Shown here piece after piece: positions 1 to 6,641 of a stretch of 9,237 nucleotides of DNA. Source of the DNA: Burkholderiales bacterium (GTDB lineage Bacteria; Pseudomonadota; Gammaproteobacteria; Burkholderiales; Thiobacillaceae); the NCBI GenBank assembly GCA_005790965.1, contig SXTL01000072.1, positions 1 to 9,237 on the forward strand, given 5' to 3'. Within the stretch, counting starts at the first letter, position 1. Each line of letters begins with the position of its first letter. The translations under genes were made by a program, and so were the position numbers. The notes beneath the pieces are model-generated. The model was not told the DNA's origin. It did no database searches and saw only the letters and a program-made list of their open reading frames with translations.

Positions 1-1
1 G

Positions 2-643
2 GCCAGTCTCGGCGTACAGCTGGTGCTGGTCGTGCTGGTGCTGGCGTCGCTGTGGTCGTGGAGCATTATTTTTCGCAAGGTGTCCATGCTGCGACGGGCG
101 CGCAGCAGCGCAATGCGGTTCGAAGCCGAGTTCTGGTCGGGCGGCGACCTGACGACGCTGTACAAGGCGCTGAGCGAACGTGGTGCTACCAGCGGCATGG
201 AAACCCTTTTTGAAATGGGTTTCCGCGAGTTTGCGCGACTCAAGCAGCAGGGCGTGACCAGTGGCGATGCGCTGTACGAAGGTCCGCGGCGCGCAATGAA
301 GGCCGCGCAACTCAAGGAAACCGAGCGACTCGAAGATCAGCTCGCGACCCTTGCCACTATCGGGTCGATCAGCCCCTATATCGGCCTGTTCGGCACGGTT
401 TGGGGCATCATGACGGCGCTGCAAGACATTGCCCGGGCGGGAACGGCCGGTCTCGATGTGGTCGCTGGCCCGGTGGGCGAGGCCCTGATTGCCACGGCCA
501 TCGGTATCGCCGCCGCCATTCCTGCGGTCTTGGCCTACAACTACGGCGTGCGCAAGGTGCGCCTGATGGTGGCTGACCTGGAGCGCTTCGCCAACGACTT
601 CCTGCATGTTGCGATGCGTACCGACTTCCGCCTGGGGGCCTGA
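2..643 (+). CDS. tolQ: TolQ proton-channel subunit (MotA/TolQ/ExbB family), 5'-truncated by the window
   Basis: Inner-membrane subunit that, with TolR, forms the proton-driven motor energising a TolA/TonB-type arm. The reading frame is open to the first base, and residues before the first possible internal GTG (position 23) still align with the first transmembrane helix of TolQ (ASLGVQLVLV then SLWSWSIIFRK). The true start therefore lies upstream and the internal GTG should not be used. Family landmarks are the cytoplasmic FWSGGDL segment, the very conserved GSISPYIGLFGTVWGIM in the second membrane helix, and GEALIATAIGIAAAIPA in the third. The threonines in GTVWG and in IATAIG match the polar residues lining the TolQ channel. 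TolQ is preferred over ExbB because FWSGG and SISPYIGLFGTVWGIM are TolQ-like. The stop TGA lies one base before the tolR ATG, indicating translational coupling. Confidence 0.93.
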   Translation, partial: ASLGVQLVLVVLVLASLWSWSIIFRKVSMLRRARSSAMRFEAEFWSGGDLTTLYKALSERGATSGMETLFEMGFREFARLKQQGVTSGDALYEGPRRAMKAAQLKETERLEDQLATLATIGSISPYIGLFGTVWGIMTALQDIARAGTAGLDVVAGPVGEALIATAIGIAAAIPAVLAYNYGVRKVRLMVADLERFANDFLHVAMRTDFRLGA

Positions 644-644
644 T

Positions 645-1076
645 ATGGCCTTCCGCACGGAATCCGAATTTACCGCGATGAGCGAGATCAATGTCACGCC
701 GCTGGTCGATGTGATGCGGGTTCTGCTGGTCGTCTTCATGGTCACCGCGCCCCTGCTGATGCAGTCGGTCTCGGTCAAGCTACCAAAAACCGCCGCCGTC
801 GCACCGCTAAAACCGGCCGCCACGCTGGAGCTCAACCTGACCAATCAGGGGGATATCCTGCTCGGCCGTAACAAGATCGCGGCAACGGCCCTGGAAGCTG
901 AACTCAAGACCCGCTTCGCCAAGACCCCCGACGCCGCCATCCGGCTGCGGGCCGACGAACGCGTGCCCTATGGTCAGATCGCTCAGGTCATGGCCAGCGT
1001 CAGCCGTTCCGGTTTCCAGAAGGTAGCACTGGTCACGGCCGTGGGTTCTGCGGCGGGCACTAAAACCGCGAAGTGA
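645..1076 (+). CDS. tolR: TolR proton-channel subunit (ExbD/TolR family)
   Basis: A 143-residue partner of TolQ: a short cytoplasmic N-terminus, one membrane helix (about residues 19-39) and a periplasmic domain. The helix starts with the signature NVTPLVDV, in which Asp22 matches the protonatable aspartate of the family (Asp23 in E. coli TolR). The periplasmic half has the expected QSVSVKLPK strand and the VPYGQIAQVMASVSRSGFQKVALVT region. ATG at 645 is chosen because the family starts a few residues before SEINVTP; the frame is open upstream to 606, but that part lies inside tolQ. A GGGGG run in the end of tolQ may act as ribosome binding site. Oddity: residue 25, three positions after Asp22, is Arg (CGG at 717-719), where relatives normally have Leu (DVMLVLL). 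Confidence 0.93.
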   Translation: MAFRTESEFTAMSEINVTPLVDVMRVLLVVFMVTAPLLMQSVSVKLPKTAAVAPLKPAATLELNLTNQGDILLGRNKIAATALEAELKTRFAKTPDAAIRLRADERVPYGQIAQVMASVSRSGFQKVALVTAVGSAAGTKTAK

Positions 1077-1081
1077 TTCCC

Positions 1082-2980
1082 ATGTCTTTCCAGCCTCGCC
1101 ACCGCTGGTCGGCGCTCTCTAGCGTTGCCTTGCATGGATTGATCATCGCCCTCTTGATGCGCGTCCCCGAACCCATCCCGGAACGCCCCCCAGAGGTCGA
1201 GGTCACGCTTGAACTACCGCCGCCAAAACCGCGCGCCAAAACCGCCAAGGCGGACCACAAGCGCCAGCCGGACAAGAAACGCCAGGCCAAAAAGCCCCGC
1301 AAAGCCGAGCCGCACACCCTGGAAGCGCGTTGGGAGCCCGACAAGACGGCCAGCAAACCGCCCGAAACGGCCGCATCGGTGCAATTGCCCGCGGTGAAGA
1401 TCGAGCCGGTTGCGGCCGCCCCGTCCACCCCTACCTCGGCAGCACCCGACCCGAGCCGCGAGTCGTCCACACCCGACCCGGCTACCCCACCGCTGCAAAC
1501 CACTCCGCTAGCCACAACCGCCCCCGCGCCAAGCGCGGCCAAGGTCAAGACGGCCGAGGCTGCCGCCACCGCTACGCACCCCGAAACCAGCCAGCAGGCG
1601 GGCGAAGGTGGTGAACTGTCCCTGCCCAGCAGCGCCTCCAGTCAAGCCAGCCGCAGTGGCAGTACCGGCCTCGACATGGCCGCCGCTGAACGCCCCGGGG
1701 CCCTGGCCCAGCAACCCAGCAGCGGCTCCGCTGCCTTGTCGCAGAGCGCCCAGCGCGCCAGTGCCGCCGATGTTGAACCCGGCCGCCAACTTCGCGCCGC
1801 TGATGCGGCAAACACGACGCAAACCACCGAGCAACGCGCCAGCACGGGTGGGGGCGGTGCGGCCCTGAGCGGCCAAAACCGCCACGCCTCGGCGGCCGGA
1901 CAAGCCCCAACCGACCCCCGTCCGCTCCGTGTCGCCGGGTCAGGTAGCCGCGGCAGCGTCCAAAATACCCTGGCCAACAGCCCACGCGGTGCGCACGGGG
2001 CACAGCCCGCTACCACCCCTCACGCAGCCGGCGGCCTCGCCGCCGGTACTGCGGCCGGGCCGGCCTCGACCGCCACCCGCACCAGCCCAGCCGGTCTGGG
2101 CCTGGTTGAGGCCCCTCCGGGCTCACGCAACCTCGCCGAAGAGAGCACCGCACCGCCCGGCATGGCCATGACCTGGGCGCGTGGCCAGTCGCCTGGGGGC
2201 TATCGCGTGCTGCCGCCGGTTCCCACCGGCGTCGGTCAGATGAAGCTGGCCACCGCCCTTGCCCCCCGCCCCACGGCCGGAAATGCCGTCGCCATAGCCG
2301 CCCCCGCTTGGCAAAGCACCGCACCGCGCGCTGGGGCCCCGCTCCCTGGCGACGGTAAAACCATCCGCATGGCAGCGCTTGAGATTGGCCCCGCTCATAT
2401 CGGCCTAGATACGGGACGCTTCAAACCGGCTTCGACCGCAGCCGCCGATGCAGCCGCCGCCAAACCGGGCGGCCCAGGCGGCAACGGCAGTGATGCGGAA
2501 GCCAGCCAAGCTGGCCTGCGCGCCTCGGCCCAGCCGCTAGCCGCACAAACCAGCGGTTTGGCACGGGCTAACCGGGGTCAGGGCACGCAGATCGCCGCTC
2601 AAGAAAGCGCTATGGCCGGACTAGAAAGCACGGCTGCCAACGCCTTTTGCAAACTCCCTACGGCCAACGAAACCAACCTTCTCAAAGCCGCCAAGGGCGC
2701 ACCGCGCTTGATCAGCGGGACGCCGATGTTTAACCCGGTCTGGGTGCCGCCTGGTTCGCTGATCTTGCGCGTCCATGTCTTGGCCAACGGCGAGCCAGAC
2801 CAGGTCTTGGTCAAAGAGTCGAGCGGTAGCAACATCCTCGACGAGGAGGCCGTCAACCAGATTCGTTCGGCCCGCTTCCAGCCCGGCGAACGCGATGGAA
2901 GAATCACCGACTACTGGGTCGATTTGCCAATCACCTATAACAAGCCGGGGCCCTTTGGCTTTGGCACAACCCCGCGTTAA
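1082..2980 (+). CDS. TolA/TonB-like periplasm-spanning protein with very long low-complexity linker
   Basis: A 632-residue protein from ATG 1082; GTG 1073, overlapping the tolR stop as GTGA, would add MIP and cannot be excluded, and neither start has a strong ribosome binding site. Residues 10-26 form one short N-terminal membrane anchor containing SxxxH (Ser14-VAL-His18), the TonB/TolA motif that couples to the TolQR or ExbBD channel. Next come an acidic/proline segment (EVEVTLELPPPKP), a basic stretch (about residues 49-75), and roughly 450 residues of Ala/Ser/Thr/Gly/Pro low complexity that look disordered rather than helical. Residues 551-621 resemble the TonB C-terminal domain (PF03544): GSLILRVHVLANGEPDQVLV, KESSGSNILDEEAV, ARFQPGERDGR, YWVDLPITY. 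It is much longer than TonB (about 240 aa) or E. coli TolA (about 420). Position argues for tolA and the C-terminal fold for tonB, so no symbol is given. The only cysteine is residue 523. Confidence 0.85.
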   Translation: MSFQPRHRWSALSSVALHGLIIALLMRVPEPIPERPPEVEVTLELPPPKPRAKTAKADHKRQPDKKRQAKKPRKAEPHTLEARWEPDKTASKPPETAASVQLPAVKIEPVAAAPSTPTSAAPDPSRESSTPDPATPPLQTTPLATTAPAPSAAKVKTAEAAATATHPETSQQAGEGGELSLPSSASSQASRSGSTGLDMAAAERPGALAQQPSSGSAALSQSAQRASAADVEPGRQLRAADAANTTQTTEQRASTGGGGAALSGQNRHASAAGQAPTDPRPLRVAGSGSRGSVQNTLANSPRGAHGAQPATTPHAAGGLAAGTAAGPASTATRTSPAGLGLVEAPPGSRNLAEESTAPPGMAMTWARGQSPGGYRVLPPVPTGVGQMKLATALAPRPTAGNAVAIAAPAWQSTAPRAGAPLPGDGKTIRMAALEIGPAHIGLDTGRFKPASTAAADAAAAKPGGPGGNGSDAEASQAGLRASAQPLAAQTSGLARANRGQGTQIAAQESAMAGLESTAANAFCKLPTANETNLLKAAKGAPRLISGTPMFNPVWVPPGSLILRVHVLANGEPDQVLVKESSGSNILDEEAVNQIRSARFQPGERDGRITDYWVDLPITYNKPGPFGFGTTPR

Positions 2981-2986
2981 CGAATC

Positions 2987-4642
2987 ATGACCATGAAATC
3001 GCTGCGTACACCCCTCCTGATTGCCACCGCCATCGCCACTTGGGCGGCCAGCCCCACCGTACTCGCCAACCGAACGGTGTCTCTGGCCGATATGGCCCTG
3101 CGCTACTACAACCAGGCCGCCCAACAAGGTGATCCGGAGGCCCAAAACCGCCTCGGGGTTTTATATGATCAAGGCCAACTCGTTGCGCAAAACCCCGCCC
3201 AAGCGCTAGCGTGGTTCCGCCGTGCGGCCGAGCAAGGCTATCCCGTGGCGCAATACAACCTCGGCCTCTTGCTGGCGCAGGGCCGTGGCACTGCCGCTGA
3301 TCCCGCCCAAGCCGCCACCTGGTTCCTGAAAGCCGCCGAGCAAGGTTACCCGCCTGCGCAAGAGCAAATGGCAACCCTGTTGGATCAGGGCCTCGGCCTT
3401 AAGGCCGACCCCGTGCAGGCCGTGGTCTGGCTGAAAAAGGCCGCGCAAAACGGCAATCCCGAGGCCCAAAACGCCCTCGCCCTCCGCCTTCTGGAGGGGC
3501 GCGGCCTCGGCAAAGATGCCACCGAGGCAGTTCGCTGGTTGAGCCAAGCCGCCGAGACCGGTTCCGTGGTGGCGCAACACAACCTGGGGGTGATCTATCG
3601 CGAAGGCCAGGCTCCCGTCGCACGCGACCCGGCCCTCGCCCTCAAGTGGCTCGGGGCCGCCGCCAACCAAGGCTATAGCGCCGCGCAAAACAAGCTCGGC
3701 TGGATGCTGGAAAAGGGTGAGGCCGGTCCGGCCGATCCGGCTGCCGCCCGCGCCTGGTTCCAGAAAGCGGCCGAGGCGGGCGAGGTTCATAGCCAGCTTC
3801 ATCTGGCCCAGTTGGCCGAACAGGCCCGGGCCTGGCCGGAGGCCCTGCACTGGTATCAACGGGCCGCCGCCCAGAACAACGCCATCGCGCAAAACCAGCT
3901 GGGCCTGATCTACCTAGATGGTAAAGCGGCGCTGTCCCTTGCGCCCGATGCTACGGCCGCGCGGGCTTGGTTCCACAAGGCCGCCCTCCAGAATAACGCC
4001 GATGCCCTAGCCAATCTCGGCATCATGGCGGAAACGGGACAAGGTTCAGCCATTGATCTGGCGGCGGCCCGGGCCTGGTTCCAGACAGCGGCCGATCTTG
4101 GCCATCCGCTCGCCCAAACCCGTCTGGGCACGCTATTCCTGCAACAGAACCAGATCCAGGAGGCCGCCCTCTGGATCACTCGGGCCGCCGAGGCTGGCTA
4201 TGCCCCGGCCCAGAACAACCTCGGGACGCTCTTCGAAAAGGGGCAGGGCTTGACCAAAGATCCCGTCCAAGCCGCTGCGTGGTATCGCAAGGCCGCCGAT
4301 CAGGGCGATCGCATCGCCCAATTCAACCTCGGCCTGCTTTTCCGCGATGGAGTGGGTGTGGCACGCAATGAAGAGACGGCACTCGCCTGGTTCCAGAAAT
4401 CGGCCGAACAAGGCCATGCCAAGGCGCAGTTCAACCTTGCCCAGCTGTATGAACGCCTGCTGGAGCAGGCCAAAACCCCGCCCCCAGCAGCCCCATCTCC
4501 CACGCCGCCCGCCACGCCGCCTGCCGCCGTTCCAGTGCCGGCCCCGCCGGCTATGCCGACAATGGCTCCGTCTGCACCACCTGCAGCGCCTGCTGGTCCG
4601 CGTGATAACTCGAGCGCACCAGCGGCCCACACGCCGCGTTGA
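2987..4642 (+). CDS. Exported Sel1-repeat (SLR/TPR-like) protein with Pro/Ala-rich tail
   Basis: A 551-residue protein starting 6 nt after the TonB-like gene; ATG 2993 (MKSLR) is an equally good start. An N-terminal signal peptide is visible: basic MKSLR, a hydrophobic core, and likely cleavage after VLA at residue 27, so it acts in the periplasm. I count 13 Sel1-type repeats between about residues 37 and 492, typically 36 aa, each of the form A-x-x-W-[FY]-x-x-AA-x-x-G-x-x-x-AQ-x-x-LG-x-[LM]. Repeats 7 and 10 are about 32 aa, lacking the inter-helix loop insert; repeat 8 is about 39. Residues 497-551 are a Pro/Ala/Ser tail with no visible motif. Sel1 repeats form helical scaffolds for protein-protein contacts. 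Its place right behind tolQ-tolR-tonB-like suggests a partner of that machine, roughly where tol-pal loci carry the TPR protein CpoB, but it is not a CpoB homologue by visible sequence. The last 92 nt overlap lipA. Confidence 0.9.
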   Translation: MTMKSLRTPLLIATAIATWAASPTVLANRTVSLADMALRYYNQAAQQGDPEAQNRLGVLYDQGQLVAQNPAQALAWFRRAAEQGYPVAQYNLGLLLAQGRGTAADPAQAATWFLKAAEQGYPPAQEQMATLLDQGLGLKADPVQAVVWLKKAAQNGNPEAQNALALRLLEGRGLGKDATEAVRWLSQAAETGSVVAQHNLGVIYREGQAPVARDPALALKWLGAAANQGYSAAQNKLGWMLEKGEAGPADPAAARAWFQKAAEAGEVHSQLHLAQLAEQARAWPEALHWYQRAAAQNNAIAQNQLGLIYLDGKAALSLAPDATAARAWFHKAALQNNADALANLGIMAETGQGSAIDLAAARAWFQTAADLGHPLAQTRLGTLFLQQNQIQEAALWITRAAEAGYAPAQNNLGTLFEKGQGLTKDPVQAAAWYRKAADQGDRIAQFNLGLLFRDGVGVARNEETALAWFQKSAEQGHAKAQFNLAQLYERLLEQAKTPPPAAPSPTPPATPPAAVPVPAPPAMPTMAPSAPPAAPAGPRDNSSAPAAHTPR

Positions 4643-5501
4643 CAAAGCCCAGCTCGGTGGCCAGACGACCGAGCTGCGCAAATTCCTCCGGCGGGGCGAA
4701 ACGCTCGACCGCGAGGTGATGGCCTGAGGGTTGCAGATATTGTCCTACGGTGAGCATATTCACGCCGTGGGCGCGCAGATCGCGCAACACCTGTTCAACC
4801 TCCTCGGCCGCCTCACCCAGGCCCAGCATGATGCCGGACTTGGTTGGCACCCCCGGCAGCCGCGCCTTGAACGCCGCCAACAGTTGCAACGAATGCGCGT
4901 AATCCGCACCTGGACGCACGGCCTTGTACAGACGCGGCACGGTTTCCAGGTTGTGATTCAAGACATCCGGCGGATCCTCCGCCAAGATGGCCAGGGCAAC
5001 CTCCATGCGGCCACGAAAATCCGGCACCAAAATCTCGATCCGGGTGGCCGGCGACTGGGCCCGCACAGCGCGGATGCAGGCGGCGAACTGGCTGGCCCCG
5101 CCGTCGCGCAGGTCGTCGCGATCGACGCTGGTGATCACCACATATTTAAGGCCCATCAGAGCCACCGCCTCGGCCAGTTTGGCAGGTTCATCAACGGCCG
5201 GCGGCAGAGGCGTACCGTGGCCGACATCGCAAAACGGACAACGCCGCGTGCACAGATCGCCGAGGATCATGAAGGTGGCCGTGCCATGACTGAAACATTC
5301 GCCCAGGTTGGGACACGCCGCCTCCTCGCACACGGTGTGTAGCTGGCGTTCGCGCAACAAGGACTTAATGCGGTTGACCTCGGGCGTTGCCGGGGCCTTG
5401 ATGCGGATCCACGACGGCAGCCGCAGGCGCGGTTTGGCCTCGACTTTAACGGGGATGCGCGAGACCTTTGCAGCGCCTTTATGTAATACGGGATCGGCCA
5501 T
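4551..5501 (-). CDS. lipA: Lipoyl synthase (radical SAM)
   Basis: A 316-residue LipA, which inserts two sulfur atoms into protein-bound octanoyl groups to make lipoyl cofactor for 2-oxoacid dehydrogenases and the glycine cleavage system. Both [4Fe-4S] clusters are accounted for: Cys58, Cys63 and Cys69 in CEEAACPNLGEC (auxiliary, sacrificial cluster) and Cys84, Cys88 and Cys91 in CTRRCPFC (radical SAM cluster). The C-terminal RSSYHAD motif (Arg296-Tyr299) supplies the serine ligand of the auxiliary cluster. Length matches the family. The frame is open up to 5555, but ATG at 5501 is preferred: AAGGG lies 5 nt upstream, and starting further back would run into the divergent GTPase gene. lipB is not adjacent. 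The 3' end overlaps the convergent Sel1 gene by 92 nt. Confidence 0.97.
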   Translation of the reverse strand: MADPVLHKGAAKVSRIPVKVEAKPRLRLPSWIRIKAPATPEVNRIKSLLRERQLHTVCEEAACPNLGECFSHGTATFMILGDLCTRRCPFCDVGHGTPLPPAVDEPAKLAEAVALMGLKYVVITSVDRDDLRDGGASQFAACIRAVRAQSPATRIEILVPDFRGRMEVALAILAEDPPDVLNHNLETVPRLYKAVRPGADYAHSLQLLAAFKARLPGVPTKSGIMLGLGEAAEEVEQVLRDLRAHGVNMLTVGQYLQPSGHHLAVERFAPPEEFAQLGRLATELGFVNAACGPLVRSSYHADQQALQVVQTEPLSA

Positions 5502-5506
5502 TGCAG

Positions 5507-5511
5507 CCCTT
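5507..5511 (-). promoter_or_regulatory. Ribosome binding site for lipA
   Basis: Reads AAGGG on the minus strand, 5 nt before the ATG at 5501. It is the main reason to start lipA there and not at the upstream in-frame codons. Confidence 0.6.
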
Positions 5512-5527
5512 GCCACTTCAGACGAAA

Positions 5528-5545
5528 GTCGGCATTGTAGCCGAC
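5528..5545. promoter_or_regulatory. Perfect inverted repeat GTCGGC-ATTGTA-GCCGAC, possible shared operator
   Basis: Six-base arms around a 6-nt centre, lying in the 44-bp gap between divergent lipA and the GTPase gene and ending at the base before the GTPase start codon. The centre read on the minus strand is TACAAT, a good -10 for lipA. A protein bound here would cover a lipA promoter and the GTPase start. As RNA, the same bases would form a hairpin directly before the GTPase ATG, where no ribosome binding site is evident. The repeat is directly visible; the regulatory role is inference, and it does not match the Zur or Fur operators known to me. Confidence 0.4.
5534..5539 (-). promoter_or_regulatory. 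Candidate -10 element of the lipA promoter
   Basis: TACAAT on the minus strand differs from TATAAT at one position and would give a leader of roughly 25-30 nt before the lipA ATG. The matching -35 position (17-bp spacing, inside the GTPase gene) reads AAGGGG, a poor match, so the promoter would be weak or activator-dependent. Confidence 0.35.
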
Positions 5546-6625
5546 ATGACGACACCCCCCTTTAGCCTTCCCGTCACGCTGCTGACCGGCTTTCTGGGTA
5601 GCGGCAAAACCACCCTGCTCAACACCCTGCTCCGCGCCCAGCCCCTCACGGCCGTGGTGATGAACGAATTCGGCGCCGTTGCCCTCGACCACCAGCTCCT
5701 CGAAGAACAACGCGGCCCGCTCGCCCTGTTGTCCGGCGGCTGCGTTTGCTGCCAAATCCAGGGCACGCTGGCCCCAACCCTGAAAAACCTGTGGATGGAA
5801 CGGGCCAGCGGCCACTTGCCCCCCTTTGAACGCCTGATCATTGAAACCACGGGCATCGCCGACCCTGCGCCCATTATCGATACCCTGGTTTCCGAACGCT
5901 GGATCGCGGCCCGGCATCGCCTCGATGCCGTCATTACCCTGGTGGATGCACAACTGGGGGCCGGGCAACTGGCTGCGCATTTCGAGGCCGAACGGCAGGT
6001 TGCCGCCGCCGACCGCTTGCTGCTGACCAAAACCGATCTCGCCAGCCCCGCCCAGGCCGAGGCAACCCGCCATCGACTCCGCCAGCTCAACCCGGGCGCC
6101 CCACACATCGTGGTTACGGACGGGCAGATTGCCTCGGATGCCATCCTCAATCTGGACGCCTGGCGACCGCAGGCGCAACCAGAACAGCTGCTACGCTGGC
6201 TGGCCGTGCCCCACTTTGCCTCGGTCACAAGTAGCCGCCTGGTTGCCCCTACTGCGCCCAGCTCGGCCAACGCCGCGCATGGGGAGCGGATCCGCAGCTT
6301 CAGCCTTGTCTTTGATGCCCCGCTCGACGAAACCGCATTGGGCGCCGCCCTGAATATGCTGCGCAACTTCCGGGCCGAGAACCTGTTACGCATGAAGGCG
6401 ATCGTCAACCTCAGGGGCCATGAACGGCCGGTGGTTCTGCACGGCGTGCAACATGTCTTCTACCCGCCGGCCGAGCTCGCGGCCTGGCCCGATGCCGACC
6501 GGCGCAGCCGCTTTGTTTTCATCACGGCTGACCTGGACGCCGAGTTTGTCGCCCGGCTGCTTGACGATTTCACCACAGCGTGCGCGGTGGAGTTTGCCGA
6601 CCCCGCGCAAAGCGTCACAAACTAG
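5546..6625 (+). CDS. COG0523/CobW-family G3E GTPase, putative metal chaperone
   Basis: A 359-residue P-loop GTPase. Visible in order are the Walker A motif GFLGSGKT (15-22), switch I region NEFGAVALDH (40-49), the family's CxCC metal-binding motif in GGCVCCQ (Cys66, Cys68, Cys69), Walker B ETTG (100-103), the guanine-specificity motif TKTD (161-164), and a CobW C-terminal domain from about residue 247 (IRSFSLVFD to the C-terminus). Members couple GTP hydrolysis to delivery of zinc, cobalt, nickel or iron; the metal cannot be read from sequence, and there is no histidine-rich linker to help. ATG 5546 (MTTPPFSLPVTLLTGF) is chosen because the longer frame from 5468 would run into lipA and precede the usual family start. 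It probably heads an operon with the next two genes. Confidence 0.93.
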   Translation: MTTPPFSLPVTLLTGFLGSGKTTLLNTLLRAQPLTAVVMNEFGAVALDHQLLEEQRGPLALLSGGCVCCQIQGTLAPTLKNLWMERASGHLPPFERLIIETTGIADPAPIIDTLVSERWIAARHRLDAVITLVDAQLGAGQLAAHFEAERQVAAADRLLLTKTDLASPAQAEATRHRLRQLNPGAPHIVVTDGQIASDAILNLDAWRPQAQPEQLLRWLAVPHFASVTSSRLVAPTAPSSANAAHGERIRSFSLVFDAPLDETALGAALNMLRNFRAENLLRMKAIVNLRGHERPVVLHGVQHVFYPPAELAAWPDADRRSRFVFITADLDAEFVARLLDDFTTACAVEFADPAQSVTN

Positions 6626-6641
6626 GCTAATCTTCGATCCC

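Noticed and set aside
1060..3145. Several open frames on both strands inside the TonB-like gene and across its 3' end
   Set aside because: Low-complexity GC-rich coding DNA leaves many frames open. Only the 1082-2980 frame has the membrane anchor, SxxxH motif and TonB-type domain.
3206..3892. A 228-codon minus-strand open frame inside the Sel1 gene
   Set aside because: Its periodic sequence is the antisense image of the Sel1 repeats.
4537..4551. GCCGGC-CCC-GCCGGC hairpin at the lipA stop codon as a bidirectional terminator
   Set aside because: The 3-nt loop and 6-bp stem are real, but there is no T-run on either side, and the bases encode the Pro/Ala tail of the Sel1 protein.
2987..4642. 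A CRISPR-like or DNA-level tandem repeat in the Sel1 gene
   Set aside because: The periodicity is at protein level (about 36 aa) with diverged nucleotides and no constant repeat/spacer pattern.
4731..5342. A 203-codon plus-strand open frame opposite lipA
   Set aside because: lipA has both iron-sulfur cluster motifs on the minus strand; this is its antisense shadow.
5267..6408. Long minus-strand open frames (5267-6178 and 5518-6408) across the GTPase gene, the first extending into lipA
   Set aside because: Both are shadows of the clearly conserved GTPase and lipA genes and show no domain of their own.
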